A stretch of DNA of 64,000 nt from Pseudoscleropodium purum (Eukaryota; Streptophyta; Bryopsida; Hypnales; Brachytheciaceae): positions 17,112,001-17,176,000 of the forward strand of contig OZ017795.1 of the NCBI GenBank assembly GCA_963969395.1, in the 5' to 3' direction. This document shows, piece after piece, positions 11,437 to 22,063 of this stretch. The first letter of the stretch is position 1. Each line of letters opens with the position of its first letter. The notes under the pieces were generated by a model. That model saw only the letters and a program-made list of their open reading frames with translations. It was not told the origin of the DNA and searched no databases. The position numbers were made by a program, and so were the translations under genes.

Positions 11437-11979
11437 GTTTTTTATGATCTGATGGAACTAGGACCTTGTATGGCTATTATGAGAATGTATAGGGTATTTC
11501 GTCACTTGGGCACAAAAATATACAATCCAACAGACTTTCCGTCTCTAGAAGTAGATGTGGCAGAGAGCATGGCTCTTTTAGAGATCAAATTTCTACCTTT
11601 ATTTTTTGACATAATGACTCATCTCCCATACCATTTGGCAAAGGAATTGGACTTGTGTGGTCCAATTAGTGCAAGGTGGATGTATCCAGTGGAGCGCTAC
11701 ATGAAAGTAATGAAAAACCACATCCGAAACATGGCACGACCAGAGGCATGCATAGTAGAGGGGTACTTGAAAGATGAATTCATTGGATTCATTACGGAGT
11801 ACCTGTACAACTTTGAGGGCTCTCACAAGCATGTATGGGATGAAGACAAAGAATACGGAGATGTTGAAGAAGTTTTGCAAGGGGCAGGAAGGCCATACGT
11901 GATGAGTTTCAAGTTGAGAAATGTAGCCCACCACTATGCACTCTCGAATGCTGCGGCCATACAAGATTCATTCATGTAA
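11437..11979 (+). pseudogene. TNP2-type CACTA transposase, DUF4218 part
   Basis: Long open frame reading LEIKFLPLFFDIMTHLPYHL, then GPISARWMYPVERYMKVMKN, then ARPEACIVEGYLKDE. This is the DUF4218 signature (P-FFDIM-HL-HL, RWMYP-ER-M--K, RPE--I-EGY---E) found at the C-terminal side of plant TNP2 proteins. The start at 11,344 lies inside the MITE, so real coding begins after 11,436. It follows the GLKSHD exon. Confidence 0.92.
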
Positions 11980-12300
11980 GTTAAGGAGTTCACTCTTCCA
12001 TGTGATACTATGATCCCTAGTATGGCTGAACTGTAAAGTCTTTTGTGTAAGCTAGGGACATTTTGACCTGGAATCTTGTGTAGTTCTATATTAGTTGTAG
12101 TGGAGTCATTTTCAAGTCTTGTAGACGTTGAATGACTCGCAGTCAATATAGAAGTGACTACTTCAAGTCACGAGAAGTCATAGAACTTCCACTGCTTGAT
12201 GAGAATTACTCCTAAAGTCTAGACAACGTGTCCTTCTAGGTCTATTTTGGAGTGCAGACCGTCTGCTTCCGGGTTTAATTGTATTTCTATGGATTGGCTA
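11980..12300. repeat. GACT/AGTC-rich spacer or intron in TNP2
   Basis: Non-coding stretch between the DUF4218 and DUF4216 parts. Dense AGTCATT, AATGACT, GTGACT and AAGTCA motifs lie at 12,110-12,185, matching the other clusters in this element. Confidence 0.45.
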
Positions 12301-12302
12301 AG

Positions 12303-12872
12303 ATGTGGAGGACTGAATCACAAGAAAATCCGGAAATACCATCCTTAGCTGATTGGATGCAACACAAGGTGGGAGAGTTGGACTTGGATTTGCATAACCC
12401 AAAACATATGGACCGCTTTCTCCTCAGAAAAAAGCCATCCTAGAGAGCTACTAGATATGCATGAGTCACAGCATTTGGCAACCACTTTAGAGTGGAGGAT
12501 GACAGTACAAGATACTTGTTGAGTTACAAGAGTGGGGTAGCATCCGTTTTCCACGAGACTGCTGAAAATGTTGAGGAATCCTCTGTGAACTACGTGGAAG
12601 TACTTCAAGACATACTTGAGTTGGATTATGGTGCATTGAGTACGGAGATAATTCTGCTGCGTTGTAAGTGGGTGAAAACTATAGACAATCAAGGTAACCC
12701 TACGTATATGAAGGACGAGGCTGGATTCCTTGTAGTGAACTTTCGACACAAATTGCCTCGCTTGGTAGACCCATTCATTTTTCCAAGCCAAACTACTCAA
12801 GTTTTCTTTTCAGATGTTACAGGAAGATCGGGTTGGAAAGTTGTGCTACGAAAAGAGGCACGAGCTCGATGA
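12303..12872 (+). pseudogene. TNP2-type CACTA transposase, C-terminal DUF4216 part
   Basis: The frame starts MWRTESQENPEIPSLADWMQ and has two stops near 12,450 before FGNHFRVEDDSTRYLLSYKS. It then reads YVEVLQDILELDYG, ILLRCKWVKT, EAGFLVVNF, then DPFIFPSQTTQVFFSD and WKVVLRKEAR, ending at a stop at 12,870. This is the DUF4216 domain (Y-G-I--I-EL-Y, -L-KC-WV, PFI-ASQ--QVFY, W-VVL) that ends many plant TNP2 transposases. Confidence 0.88.
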
Positions 12873-13039
12873 GAGGTCGTTGATACATCCGATGCATTTA
12901 TGAACACAACAGTGGAGAGTGACGGGCTAAGAGCTCCCTATAACCTGCCAATTCCAACCAAAACGGTAAATTTAATTGGGGCCATAGAATTGTCGGAAGA
13001 AGATAACTTGTTAGCACGGGCAGGATATTAGTGTCATTT

Positions 13040-13761
13040 TGATACATGAAGCGCTCATACATGCTGCTAGCCTTGCAAAACATGTACAGGTGATTAGAAC
13101 ATTAGCCGTCCTTTTTAGCACACAGAATTTCAATGAAGCCTTGAACATTTACAGAGAGAAATTAGAAGAAGATCCAATTCTATGGACATTGGTATTTAGG
13201 CAACATATGAGTACCCTGAGCACTGATTGCACTACCCAAAAGTCAATGTCCGCAATAACTATAAGATGACTGAAAAATGACTGTAGTAGTCGTTTAGCAG
13301 ACAAGTGGAAGTCATCATGGACAGTCGTTTGTGGTAGTGAATTTGGGACGCCTTTTAGAAAAAGCATACCTTATTCTGAATCCTTCAAGAATTTAGAAGA
13401 AGACTTGAACATATACAAAGAGAAATTAGAAGAAGATCTAGTTCTACATCACCATCTATCATCGTTATACGACACTTTACTCGAGCAGACTCTCTACTAT
13501 TTGATTCGTTGCTTTTTTCGAGTGGAGATTTCTCACATCTCTAACCTTATTGGCCTTCGAAGTGAAAATGTTGAGAAGAAGTTCTCACAAATGATCCTTG
13601 ATAAGATATTGGTGGGTCCTTTGGACCAAAGAGCTCGTTGTTTGATCATTTTTGATGATGTAAAATATGATGGAATATATCCTTCTACTCTTGAAACTAT
13701 ATCAAACATAAGGAAAGTGGTAGAAAGCCTATACTTGAAGTCCACCAAAATAATGGTGTAA
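13040..13761 (+). pseudogene. Captured fragment of 26S proteasome subunit RPN6 (PSMD11)
   Basis: The plus strand at 13,405-13,761 reads KLEEDLVLHHHLSSLYDTLL, then FFRVEISHISNLIG, VEKKFSQMILDKILVG, CLIIFDD, and IYPSTLETISNIRKVVESLY. This matches the C-terminal PCI/winged-helix part of RPN6, the lid subunit that braces the regulatory particle. Upstream, 13,120-13,180 repeats the exon start (NFNEALNIYREKLEEDPI), so that piece is present twice about 270 bases apart. The reading is mostly open, but neighbouring exons and the N-terminal half are missing. It sits between TNP2 and the right end, in the element's orientation, so it is a transduplicated host fragment, not the functional gene. Confidence 0.88.
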
Positions 13762-14400
13762 TTTCAGTGGTGGTCTCTATGAGGGACCTTCATTCATTTT
13801 AAATGTTTATTATGTACCAGACGTGCACCTTGTAAACTACGCTTATATGTCAATCATTTTGGAGTTGCCATGTAGAAATGTCAAAGTTACATACTAGTAG
13901 CCCCGGAATGACTGGTGTCCACGTCAGCCCCTTCATAGGCCCAGTGGTGGCAGTGGAAATCGATTCATTCAACACTTTGTCTGTAGGGTAGTCATTTCTG
14001 ATTCTCATTGAAGTTATCGGAAGCCACATCTTTCAAGTTCTAGACTAGGTATACGCTCCAAATTTTTTACTTCCTACCTGAAGTCCGCCACAGCGGGCAG
14101 CATTAACCACCCAAAATCATTAAGTCATTTCTTACTCACTAGAAAGACATGCAAAGTATTATTTGGTGACTTAAAGTGACTTTTTAATGACTAAAGCGTC
14201 CGCCACTTACCTCAGTTTCCAACGTTATCTCGTTCCCAGAGAGAACTAAAAATCGTAGATGAAAGTCTACCTCCATTGCACCCTCGTCTGCGGTTTAGAA
14301 AAATGACTGCCAAATGACTCTTCTAATGCTCCTGCCCCAGTGCTGGTGTAATTATAGAATTTGCAAACATTTTTTAGTTGTTCCGGACATATAATCACTT
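13762..14400. repeat. Right subterminal region of the CACTA element
   Basis: Non-coding. AGTCATTT, AAATGACT, GTGACTT and AATGACT motifs become frequent from 13,985 to the end, as expected for subterminal binding repeats. Confidence 0.6.
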
Positions 14401-14445
14401 TACAGTCATTTCCTCCGGTCATTTATTCACTGTTTTTTTGTAGTG
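14401..14445. repeat. CACTA right terminal sequence
   Basis: Reads, on the reverse strand from the end, CACTACAAAAAAACAGTG followed by two AATGAC-type motifs. CACTACAAAAA is the usual terminus of plant CACTA elements. The next bases outside are TATTAG in AT-rich DNA. Confidence 0.85.
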
Positions 14446-15313
14446 TATTAGTATAAATTCTATGATAGTTTATAAACTATTGAGTTATTGTGTCATTATA
14501 AATTTATAAAATTAGTAATCCATGGTTATCTGCCCACAATTCAAATAATAATAAAACATAGAATTTGAAGATTTTTTCAAGAAATTCCATTGGAGAAAAA
14601 ACTACATTTAATAAATTTAATTTAATTAGTTGGGTATAAGTTCAAAAACTATCATTTTTATAACTAAAATTCACATGAAGAGTATAGAGCAAGAAGTGGC
14701 TAAAATACACTACAAGGGAGATCGGACATGGATTAACCTCTAAAGGACTAGGGGTATATGAATATAGCTTTTCATTCTTGACTAGATCTTGTAACAAGCA
14801 TAATTTCACATTTGTGTGGAATAATTTTGACAATCATCAATATTGAAATGAAAGAAGACTTATGTAGATTTCCTATGAAAAAAAGATCATCAAAATTGCA
14901 CAATTTTTGAAAAAATACCACCATTGACAAGATTGACAAAAGATGTTCGGTTGGGCAGTACTTTGTGCATACCCTAAAATGGGAATGTTAAAATCAAAAT
15001 GCTCAAAAGTTCTCCTAAGTAGAACTTTGATTTTTTCCACGAGTATATATCATCATGATATTAATGTGAAATTTTTTTCAAATAATTTTGAGGTGTAGAA
15101 AAAAGATATGAGGGTGTGAAGTGATAGCCTAGAGAATCTTTTTCATTTTCAAAAAATTCACCAAGAATCACATACTAGATCATTTCTCAATCAGATTGCA
15201 TCAACAAATTTTATTAGTGGAAAAAATCATCTAGGGTTTCTTTGTTGTTCAAAAGTTGATAATGAGGTTAGCATATCAAATTTTCTACAAATGTAGTTAT
15301 AGAAGCCAAGTAG

Positions 15314-15579
15314 CAGGGTTGACACGACGTTCGGACGCAGACGCTGACATTCATGTCCGCCTTTCCGCCCCGTCCGCCCAGTTACGACCGTCCGATCGAC
15401 ACGCGGACTAATGTGGTCCGCACGATCTGGGCGTCCGCCTCGGGCCCCACCTGTCCGCCCCGCCCCGCCCATCCGCCTTCCGACAGTGGGAGGGACGCTG
15501 CGTCTGCTAGCGTCCGTGTGTCTGGACGTCCAAAAAACGGACGCTATTTTGGGGCGGACGTTGAGATTCGTCAACCCTG
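15314..15579 (+). mobile_element. GC-rich hAT-type MITE, copy 3
   Basis: Begins CAGGGTTGAC and ends GTCAACCCTG, perfectly inverted 10-base termini. It is flanked by a perfect 8-bp TSD, CCAAGTAG, at 15,306-15,313 and 15,580-15,587. CAGGG termini plus 8-bp TSDs identify the hAT superfamily. The interior is CpG-rich and far from the AT-rich surroundings in composition. It encodes nothing, so it was mobilised in trans. Confidence 0.93.
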
Positions 15580-18500
15580 CCAAGTAGTGGCCTTTCAATC
15601 TTTTAGAAGCTAATCATTTTTTTCTTCTAAAATTTTAATTATACAATGGTGAGGGAATAGTCAATATTATTCACTTAAAATGAACTCAAGAAATTCAAAT
15701 GCTATTATATATGACTTGCAAGAATTCTACATTTAAAGGTGAAGAAAATTAGTTTTTTTGCACCTTGAGTTCCATGACTAGATTTTTTGATTTTGGAATT
15801 TATTAATTAATTTTTTTGCTCTATATACTTTGATATTTTTTTTAAATTGTGTAGAAAAATTGAATTAAAAATCTAGGATTTCTTTTAAGCACTTATTTTT
15901 CATTCTTAAAAAAATTGTGATATAGAAGCATATACAAAGATAGAAGGAAAAACTATATCATTAATAGTCTAAGATAGACTTGAAATACACTAATCCCCAA
16001 AGTTGGATTGTTCTAGATTGCAAACTAAACCATATAGAACTTTTTTTTGAAAAATTGTGAAAATTGAGTTCAAAAATGAATTCTATAAGTTATTTTTTTT
16101 GAAGATGCTTGAATTGCTCAAAAACCAAGACTCTCCATGGGTAGTTGCAAGAAATACCTACCATTTGGGGCTCAAAATGGCCTTCATATCGAAGTACTGT
16201 GATTTTTAAAATAATTTTTTTAAAGAAAATAAAATATAAATAATTTGTAAAGCATTCAAAATAGTATGTGCATGAAAATTCAAGACTAAAAAAATTTCTT
16301 TAAAAGTTGTGTACAACAAAAGAAATCTAGGAAAATGCAATAAATTAAATACTTTTGAATTTGATTTTTAGAAAATAGTAAAAGAATCAAATAATTATTT
16401 TTTTAAATTCATTTTTTCTAACTTGAAGATGCTCCTTTTCAATCATTTTTCATCTTTGGCAAATAAAAATCGTGTTATCTACATGTGTACTTAGGTAGTG
16501 TACTTTGAGTACATGTGGAAGGTGGATAATTTGCTATTTTTAGAAAGTCTCTCACAAATTTTTGTAGCTTTAGTATAATTCCTTGAATCCCCATTTTCAC
16601 TTTCAAATTCTCATTTTTGGATTGGAAATAGTACTAAAAGACCCTAAAATGGTCAAGGTAGACATCCAATTGGGGGAAATTTGAAAATAGTAAATAAATT
16701 TTATAAAATTAAAAAATCTAAATGTCTAAAACTAATACATGTATCCTTCCTTCAAATTTCATAGAAAACAAACATGCGATGCAAAAGTTATGAACCCAAA
16801 ACCACTTGTTCAAGACCTAAGGGACAAAAAATAGGACAAGTGTTTCTTGCAACGACCCTCATAACTTTCTCATCACTAGTCATAATGGAACAAATCAAAT
16901 CCTTTCATTTAGATAAAAAAAAATTCTATAAAATTTTTTTTAAGAAATCATTTTGAGTTTTCATGATTTCTTTTGTATTGTTTAGTAAAATTCTTTTTGA
17001 GCTTACAATAAGGTGGCATAGTTTTTGCTCTTAGCCACCAATTGGAATAAAAATGATCTTCTTATAAAGCTAATTTGTTTTCCTATTTTGAAATTTTTTT
17101 AGAAAATCACATCAAATATTGAGATCATAGGTCCTTGGCCAAACCTTCAAGTGTCTCCCAAGGAAACACTTGGTTTAGAGGTTAATCATTAAAGGATATT
17201 GCAAAAATTTAAAACCAAAAACTAAGTGAAAGTTCAAGTTTTGATTTTAAATGTTCTCAAGCATAACGAAGAAAATATGATTCCATTAGTTTTTATTCAA
17301 TTTTCATTTTATTCAAAATTGTTAAAATTATAATTTTTGTGACACTTTAAAGATAGCATCTTGAAATTTAAAATACCCTACTTTTGAACTTTTCCTTTTG
17401 TCAATTTTCTCTTGATGTGAGCTCAAGGAGTACATCAATCACACCATGATGTTTGCCACTACTATTTCTATTTTTCTTCAAAAATCACACTATTTTCAGC
17501 ATTTTTGTAATTACTATGATTGTTGCAAAAATAATTATATAAGAAAAATCTTAGAAAATTCAATTTTACATTTTATTTACAAAAAATAAGATTATATTTT
17601 AGACATATATTTCCAAATGTGAAAAATATCAAATTTTGAAATTTCTATTCTAATGTAGAAATCTAATGAAGTTTGATCAAGCCTAAATATAAAAAGTTCC
17701 TTAAGGGTTCATGAAGCTCTAAGGAAAATTTGTAAAATATATCAATGGAAAAAAAATGAAGAAATAACTCTAAGTCAATTTTTAGAGTTGGTGGGAATTA
17801 AATGTCCTTTTAATACTTGCGTCTTTATTTGGATTATTGCACACTTTTGTTTATATCTTTTATACATATAATATTTGTTAATTTCATCAATGTGGTCACA
17901 AATGGAAAGGTGACCTTCTAAGATTCAAGAATTGCTTTAGATAAATAAAAAGATATTTGGACAAAACATTAGCTGGAAGCACTTTCTTCATCATCCTAAA
18001 TATAGATGTAAAAGCACCTAAGTAGGGGTTAAAAGTTTGTTCATCTTGAATCCTACGTTATAATCTAAAGATAAGTAATCCTTTAAATGGGTGAAGCAAC
18101 GATACTTCTCAAGAGGTCACACATTCTATACATCCCTTTAAATGGAAATAATGCTTTCTGTAAATCAATAATATAGACATTTTGGAGGATTTCCAATATT
18201 TTACTATGAATTTTTAAAAATAAGTCAATATGTTATCTTTGATTTGAACATTTACAAATTAATCTCTCAAAGAATCAACATCACTTTTGGATGGATGATG
18301 AACACTTTCAAGACCTTATTCTAGGATCTATATGACACCAATTGAATACATCCAATTATGCTCTAAATTTTGTATATTCTTCAATGATATGACTAGCTTG
18401 ATTACCAGGTACTTCATATTTTGTGCAAGGGCACAAGTTGGTTCTTATTAGAAGTAGCAAGTAAATGAAAACTTGCAAACATAGAGATCCATATATCCTT

Positions 18501-18929
18501 GGTTGTATATTTTAGTTTTACATTTAAAACTATCATATTTCATTGCATTGCCACATTTCACTTCTAATTTTTCTTTGCTTTTGAGTGTTAAATAAAATCC
18601 ATGCCTATAGATGAAACATACTTCATAATGAAAATGAACCCCTACAGGACCAACATGCGTTTTTTGGTTGTATTGAAATTTTGGGCAAGTGCATGTGACT
18701 AAAGATTTCCATGTTTCTAGCTCAAATTTTAAAAGGTGAGGACAAAGAATATCTTTTATATTTAATGAACTAAATTTGATGACATTTGGAAATAGGAATA
18801 AAAAGTTATAGCCTAATATGTTATTTATTTTCTTAATTGGATAATTTTGACAAATTTTTAAAATCACTTTTTTTAGAAAAAATATTTTGAAACTGGTTTT
18901 CTAGAGTTATATATTTGTGGAAAGCTTTG

Positions 18930-19830
18930 AATGATTTCATTTTGATCAATGAGTCAAAAGCTATGAGGATTTTTTGTTTGCAAGTAGTTATGGATTCTCT
19001 ATTCTAAAATAAACTTTAAAGTCCTTTATCTTATTCCATTTTCAATATTTTTGAAAAAAATAAAATCATAGGATGTAGATTGTTTATTACAACATTGCAA
19101 CCGTTGAAATTGGCATTGGCATTTTTCAATTCCATATTTAAATTCTGAACAATTTTGTATTTTGAATCATTCTCTACTACTATCTACTTACTATTTTTTT
19201 CTTATATGTTGTACAATTTCAAATGATCTAAAAATTTTTAAGCATGTGGCCAACTCAGGGTTGACAGGATGGTCGGACGTCCAGGACGTCCGGACGCGGA
19301 TGCTGTGTCCGCAGCGTCCGCTGACATTCGCGGTCTCGACGGACACAGCGTCCACCAGGACCGCCCCGCCCCGCCCATCCGCCTTCCGACGGCGGGAGGG
19401 ACGTTGCGTCCGCTAGTGTTCGTGAAGACGGACGTCCGGGTTACGGACGCTATTTTGGGGCGGACGTACTAATTTGTCAACCTTGGGCCAACTTGTTTAG
19501 GAAAAAGAGTCCAAAGAAGCACCACCATTTTGGACCTTTTTTCATAGAAAAGTGAGCTTGTGAAGTACAACTGCTCTGCTTTTTGCAAGGCAGAAAAATT
19601 GATTTTAGTGAATTTGAATGTTTATATCTTGCAATCCACGTAGTGAAAATGTCTGAAATTCTTACGATATGTTTTAAAGTTAGTATACTACAAGATCCTA
19701 TAGTTACATTTATAAAAAAAAATTCAAAAATTTGGTACTTGTACTAAAAATGACAATTTTTGAGTGTTTTTAGTGAAAACATAGTCATGGAACTTTAGGG
19801 GTTACAGGGAATGAACTTTAGTTTATATCT
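18930..19830 (+). repeat. Dispersed AT-rich repeat, copy A (split by a MITE)
   Basis: Closely resembles 36,400-36,990 and, inverted, 37,010-37,630. Shared landmarks include TCATTTTGATCAATGAGT, CATAGGATGTAGATTG, TTACAACATTGCAACC and TTATATGTTGTACAAT. MITE copy 4 is inserted in this copy but absent from the others. Confidence 0.8.
19256..19485 (+). mobile_element. GC-rich hAT-type MITE, copy 4
   Basis: Begins CAGGGTTGACAGG and ends TTTGTCAACCTTG. The perfect 8-bp TSD GGCCAACT lies at 19,248-19,255 and 19,486-19,493. The related repeat at 36,400-36,990 holds the unoccupied target (AGCCAACTAG near 36,670), which independently confirms the boundaries. Confidence 0.95.
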
Positions 19831-20355
19831 TTTGGATGATGTTTTTGAAAATGCATTTGAAATCAAAGAACATAAAATCTATCACTTCACATTAAATTTA
19901 AAGTCTTCATTATATAAGGCTTTTACAATGAAAGAAGACAACCATTGAAGCATGGTTAGTGAAGAGCTTTAAACTTTTGCAATAAAGGAACTTATACATT
20001 GAAATAAGGCAAATAAAAAACATAAAGATTTTTATTGAAAGAATATAAGCATTGAGAGAAGGTGGGCATTCAACAATCGTACATTTTGAAAGAGCAAAGT
20101 TGGGCATAGAAGTTTAAACATGATGGGAAAGACTAATTCTAAATCTTGAACCTGATGTATAAAGTAAGCAGTGATCCAAAAGGAAAGTGGACTTGTGCTA
20201 CAAAAAAAACGATGGATGGAAAATTGTCTTTTATAATTCCTAAAGAAATTTGTTCTAGTAAAGCCCCTTCACATAAAAGGTTATGATTGAATGTGCAAGT
20301 CTCCATTTACTACCATAGCAAATGACGTTAACTATAAGAGTAGCAAGAGGTCCAA

Positions 20356-20860
20356 ATTAGTGAAGGTTTTGTCTAAAGGGAAGATGCTTCAAGTGGAGGA
20401 ATGCTAGTATGCGAGTGGTGAGCAGTAAGCAAGGAGCGGTGAACAAGGATTGGTGAACGGGAATTTGCAATATTGGAATTTCTTTTTTAATAAAAGAAAA
20501 AGTATGGAAAAATGGATGAAGTTTTAGGAGACAATGGATGAAAAATGGATGAAAGTTCATTAATTTTTTTTTAAAGAGGTTGAAAAGTTCGAAAAAATGG
20601 TTGAAAGTAGATGGATGGAATGGATGAAAGTAGTTGGATGGAATGAATGAAAGTAGTTAGATTACTTGAATGAAATGGATGAAAGTACTTAGATGGAATG
20701 AATGAAAGTTGTTAGATTACTTGAATGAAATGGATGAAATCTAAAGATGAAAAAGTTAGATGGAAGATTTGGTTGAAATCTAATTACAATGTATGACAAA
20801 AATAAATGAAAAAGGTTGGTAAAAATGGATGAAGGATTAGGGAAGGTAAGGAAGAGTATG
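20356..20860 (+). repeat. Left terminal inverted repeat of the 14 kb transposon
   Basis: Outer part: TTAGTGAAGG, GATGCTTCAAGTG and AGTATGCGAGTG. Inner part: many imperfect copies of GGATGAAAGTAGTTGGATGGAA between 20,500 and 20,850. Its inverse is at 34,085-34,630. Confidence 0.75.
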
Positions 20861-22063
20861 GATTTAGGTATGAGAGTGAGATGTAGGGAGCAAGAAAAGC
20901 AAGTGAAGAATAGGTATTTTATTAAAAAAATATTCAAAATCCTATTATTGTGAAGAAAAGTACCTAAAATTGTGAATTCAATTTATTAAATAATTAAGAT
21001 TGATTTTATAAATCTAAACTTAACTTGAAGTTATGGAATCTTAGAAGCTCAAATCTATAGCCATGCTTGGATGTAAGCATTATGATCCTTTAATTTTTAG
21101 ACATTTGAAGTTTTATATAATTATACGAGAGCTAAAAGCAAAGATGAGAGAGCAAACAATTGGATATTGAAGTTTCCTTTATGGAATATAAAAGATCCTA
21201 TTATTGTATATTTTTCATTAGAATTTAATTATTGGAGTAAAAGAGCATGTAAAATGGTGGGCTTAAAAAAATGAGGTTAACATATAAAATGATGGTTTAT
21301 CGTTTTGGTGAAAGTAGGAGGAGCTCTATGACCATCAATCAAGATTGAGGATGAAAAAATTAATTAGTTTAAAATAAAATAAATGATAAACTATAATTGT
21401 ACAATACCACCAAAAAAATGATACCTATAGCAATAGCATGTTTTGAAACTATTAAGATTATAGGCATTTGTGAAACATTTACAAACAAATCAAGTCTTGA
21501 AAATAGGCATAGAAGACCAATTTTCATACAAAAAAGAAGATGGAATAGTTTAATATGTTTGATCCACTTCTATATATCATTTAAAATTGAGAACATGTAT
21601 AACTTAATATTTGCATATTATAACAAAAATAAAGAATATATCCCAAAACTATAGGGCTATCTAGAACCACAATAGTCAACTCCATTGAAAAATGAAAACC
21701 ATTCAAAGACCATCACTAGAGTTGCAATCACTCAAGGCACCACCTTCAATCTCCCATTTCTCTCTTTGCTCTGCTTCTATATCTAAAAACTCTTTGACCT
21801 TTGGATTATATCGATGTTTCCATCAATTCAATATAGGAGAAGGGGCTTTGACATATGCCTGAGCAATCTTTTCTATATAAATTGGGAGATTGAAATTGAA
21901 AGGCAGACTCTATTCATTTGCATCTTGCACTCGTTCTACTACATTGCTTCTACAAGACAAAAAAGAAAAGTTGCAATAAATAAAATACAATGCAAAAATC
22001 ATTTAAGAAAAATGGAATATATTCATATAATAGGTGTTTACAAAAAAACAAGTGAACCCCAAC
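20861..22063. other. Non-coding interior of the 14 kb transposon, left side
   Basis: AT-rich, with no protein signal I can support. It lies downstream of the methyltransferase gene's stop codon and would hold its 3' end. Confidence 0.4.

Larger units (their letters stand above)
1..14445. mobile_element. Large degenerate CACTA (En/Spm) DNA transposon, right part
   Basis: The right terminus is visible: the plus strand ends in TTTTTTTGTAGTG at 14,445, which reads CACTACAAAAAAAC on the other strand, the classic CACTA terminus. Base composition drops sharply to AT-rich just outside it. Inside are the two expected CACTA gene types: a TNP2-like transposase on the plus strand (6.4-12.9 kb) and a TNPA/Ptta-like gene on the minus strand (3.7-4.5 kb). 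Non-coding parts are dense in ATGACT/AGTCAT motifs, as expected for subterminal transposase-binding repeats. No left terminus is seen, so it lies upstream of base 1 and the element exceeds 14.4 kb. The 3-bp TSD cannot be checked; the base triplet after the end is TAT. Extra cargo is an FCP1-like relic and an RPN6 fragment. Every gene carries in-frame stops. Confidence 0.85.
14446..20349. other. AT-rich intergenic DNA
   Basis: About 5.9 kb with no recognisable gene. Open frames here are chance products of AT-rich sequence. It contains two GC-rich hAT MITEs and one copy of a dispersed repeat (18,930-19,830), listed separately. Confidence 0.6.

Noticed and set aside
13405..13761. Functional RPN6 gene
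   Set aside because: Only the C-terminal part is present, it is bordered by a duplicated partial exon, and it lies inside a transposon.
18448..18867. Minus-strand 139-codon open frame
   Set aside because: AT-rich, low-complexity composition (I, K, F, N, Y), no motif, and no splice or neighbour support.
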